From: Globisporangium splendens
Lineage: Eukaryota > Oomycota > Peronosporomycetes > Pythiales > Pythiaceae
NCBI GenBank assembly: GCA_006386115.1
Contig: VFIW01000002.1
Location: 62,001 to 126,000, forward strand
DNA: 64,000 nucleotides
Direction of reading: 5' to 3'
The notes beneath the pieces were generated by a model, which was given only the letters and a program-made list of their open reading frames with translations, did no database searches and was not told where the DNA came from. The position numbers and the translations under genes are program-made. Below are positions 62,101 through 64,000 of the stretch, in pieces. Positions within the stretch are counted from its first letter, which is position 1; each line of letters opens with the position of its first letter.

Positions 62101-62709
62101 TTTACGCATTCCATTTAAACTTCTCGCAAGAACGAGATGAAGAGCGCAGACTGAAAGGACAAGGATCAAGTGACTTGCCGTTCTGGAAGCTCCCACGAAG
62201 CCGAGCGCTGAAGGTGTCGTGTTCCGTGGCGGGACGAGTCTCGTCCCTACCTCATGAACAACGGCACTCATCGCGCTCGCTTGTGCGCTCGTACTGCGTT
62301 GCTCAGTTGCTCGCGAAATAGTGTAGTTGATATTGAAAACACATCCTCCCCTGAGAAGGAATATATATATATATATATGTTTTTTGTTGTCGCAAAGATC
62401 AAAGCTTCCACGCATTCTGTAGTGCAAGTTGATCATCATGCTCTTAGGGCTAGAGGGGTTAAAGCCACAGCATCTCGGCGTTGGCACTGCTTGCGATCGA
62501 GCACATGGAGCCCGACAAAACGATTTAGCCCTATGCTGACTGCATGTTAAAGATTCGCTTGAGCGAAGCTGCGCATAATGCAGTTGAATTGCGACAAATT
62601 TCTTTCTTTTTGTCTATTGGAACGGCATGCGAAGCAGTTGCTGTGAATGCCTTCCTACATGCACATTCTGATTCAGTCATCTCTTTTTCCAATACGGTAC
62701 ATACTCCGT
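62101..62709. other. Convergent 3' region
   Basis: Between RAMP4 (+) and MANF (-). It contains an (AT)9 microsatellite at 62361–62378. No gene seen. Confidence 0.5.
62361..62378. repeat. (AT)9 microsatellite
   Basis: Perfect dinucleotide run in the 3' region shared by two convergent genes. Likely length-variable between isolates. Confidence 0.95.
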
Positions 62710-63481
62710 CTACAATTCGGTGTGCTGGGACTCAGTCTCCTTGATCTTCTTGATGAAATCGGCCTTCTCCACGCACCCGACGCACTCGACGTTGCGCTCG
62801 CTGAGGATCTTCTTCAGCTGCTTCACGCGCATCTTGGTGTAGTCTGTGTTTACGTCCGTCTTGGTGGCTGGGTGGATACAAAAGGCAACGATAAGTCCAT
62901 CAATTTTCCATCTACGCAGCATTCGACAAAACAATGCGCGACGTACGGTAGCGCATGGAGCAGAAGTCCGGGTTCTTCTTCTCAAGCGACTTGCAGATCT
63001 TGAACGAGTCCTTGCCGTACGTGATCTGGCGTGCGACATCCTTCTTCAATGGCTCAAGGAAGTAGCACTATATAAATACATATATCAAAATCATTTTAGC
63101 CCACCATGATCGGCAATATGCCTTGCATTCCTTGTCTGCACGTACCAACTTGTTGTCCTTGGTGCTCAGCTTCTTGCCGCAGTACTTGCCCAACGCGGTT
63201 TCCGCGATCTCCAGCTTCTTGCCACCCTTCTTCTCCTCCAAAAGCGTCGTGTACACGCCCTTCACGTCATCCACCACCTTCACGCACACTGCGGCAAAAT
63301 AGACAACACCAAGAGAAGAACCAATCAGTCTCCATTCGCGCACCAAACCTCGCAACGCAACAAGATCGCGCATTATGCACGCACCTTCGCAGTCCTTCTC
63401 GTCCGCCGCAGAGGCGCCTGGGACGGCACTCAGCACCAACGCCACCAGAGCGAGCAACACGACGCGCTTGCAGCCCAGCAT
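62710..63481 (-). CDS. MANF: MANF/CDNF (ARMET)-like ER protein
   Basis: Secretory-pathway stress protein with a saposin-like N-terminal domain and a SAP-like C-terminal domain. Exons 63385–63481, 63146–63288, 62947–63067 and 62710–62867 give 172 residues (animal MANF about 180). Residues 1–25 are a signal peptide. DCEVC, the later YCGKKL, LCYFL, KICKSL and DFCSMRY supply the eight-cysteine pattern together with the CVGC redox-like motif. MRVKQLKKILSERN, EKADFIKKIKE form the SAP domain. The protein ends HTEL, a KDEL-like ER-retention signal (human MANF ends RTDL). It lies next to RAMP4, another ER-stress gene, in convergent orientation. Every junction keeps phase and restores family residues. 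Confidence 0.94.
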
Positions 63482-64000
63482 TATTCCTCTTCGTTGTCTG
63501 TGATCTGTGCTTTAAAAAGTATCCGACACGACGACACCACGTTTTTCCAGAACGCAACAGCTCTTTTCTAAAGACACCAAATCACCGATTTCAAGCGCGC
63601 TTAAGCGGAGAACAATAGCGAATCTATAGAGTTTCGAGCTTGCCATTTAAGCGCGGGCTGAAGATGGGCTCACGATTGGAATGAATCGTGTTTAGAAGGA
63701 CATTTATCTATGAAGGTATGCATGCAGGCAATTGGTGTTTTGACAATCTTGTTTCGAAGGGGTATTTATTTTAGAAGGTTTGAATGGTGCTGCGATCAGT
63801 CTGTAAAACGACACACATCAAAGGTTGCCACGTGGATGGATACTGGCGGTTACATAGATACCATGGGCTCTCAAAATTAATGATGCAAATGTGGATCTCG
63901 TGACTTTTTGCAACGAGCTCTTCTTCGCGTTTTCATTTCCAAGTGATGCCATATATATATGATCGTTTGATTTATATATATATATGGAATCTGCGTGCGT
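63482..64000. other. Upstream flank of MANF at the window edge
   Basis: No gene recognised. The edge holds an inverted repeat of AT runs (63949–63960 and 63974–63987, CCATATATATAT / ATATATATATATGG) separated by 13 bases, able to form an AT-rich hairpin. Confidence 0.5.

Noticed and set aside
1..64000. CRISPR arrays, rRNA genes, insertion sequences, complete transposons
   Set aside because: I looked for regular spaced repeats, rRNA-like tracts, terminal inverted repeats and transposase, reverse transcriptase or integrase catalytic motifs and found none; the pogo-type HTH domains at 5.3 kb lack a catalytic domain.

Overview
The window looks like nuclear DNA of an oomycete, probably a Pythium/Globisporangium- or Phytophthora-like species. 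The grounds are short GT–AG introns (about 50–115 bases), dense genes with GC-rich third positions, several oomycete-type hypothetical proteins, and the gene set itself: plant-type sulfite oxidase without a cytochrome b5 domain, BT1-family folate/biopterin transporter, MANF/ARMET, RAMP4, V-ATPase subunit e, DDB1, VPS39, importin alpha and a flagellar-type dynein heavy chain. The genus is an inference. I assembled exon structures by hand from splice signals and checked that reading phase holds across each junction.

Layout. 0–4 kb: a membrane-anchored zinc-finger HECT ubiquitin ligase (+) tail to tail with sulfite oxidase (-). 5–13 kb: two members of an uncharacterised intronless family (5.3 and 11.7 kb) flank a membrane-anchored serine carboxypeptidase and a VPS9-domain Rab5-type exchange factor. 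13–19 kb: a second HECT ligase of the same architecture (-), a MYND-finger protein (-) and a five-exon thymidine kinase (+). 19–25 kb: a six-exon helical/coiled-coil protein (-), the third family member (+) and another six-exon coiled-coil protein (-). 25.6–29 kb: a broken ankyrin/Ig-like/ZU5-like/FN3 gene. 29–43 kb: BT1 transporter (-), a small relict (-), DDB1 (-), a degenerate HAD-like protein (-), VPS39 (+) and an AP2-like-domain protein (-). 43.6–51.1 kb: a heavily deleted dynein heavy chain pseudogene (-). 51.7–64 kb: a nucleotidyltransferase–EamA transporter fusion (+), importin alpha (+), V-ATPase e (-), inositol-3-phosphate synthase (+), RAMP4 (+) and MANF (-).

Most neighbours are functionally unrelated housekeeping genes, as is normal for a eukaryote. 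Three things stand out. First, a dispersed three-gene family shares a helical WL..PGNY.RW module and a C-terminal coiled coil; one copy also carries pogo/CENP-B-type DNA-binding domains, which suggests domesticated transposase parts. Second, one polypeptide joins a sugar-nucleotide-type nucleotidyltransferase to a ten-helix EamA permease. Third, the dynein gene is clearly decaying, which hints at reduced or lost flagella, or at a redundant copy. Ubiquitin biology is represented three times (two HECT ligases, DDB1) and endolysosomal traffic at least three times (VPS9 factor, VPS39, V-ATPase e), but I see no evidence that these form a linked pathway.
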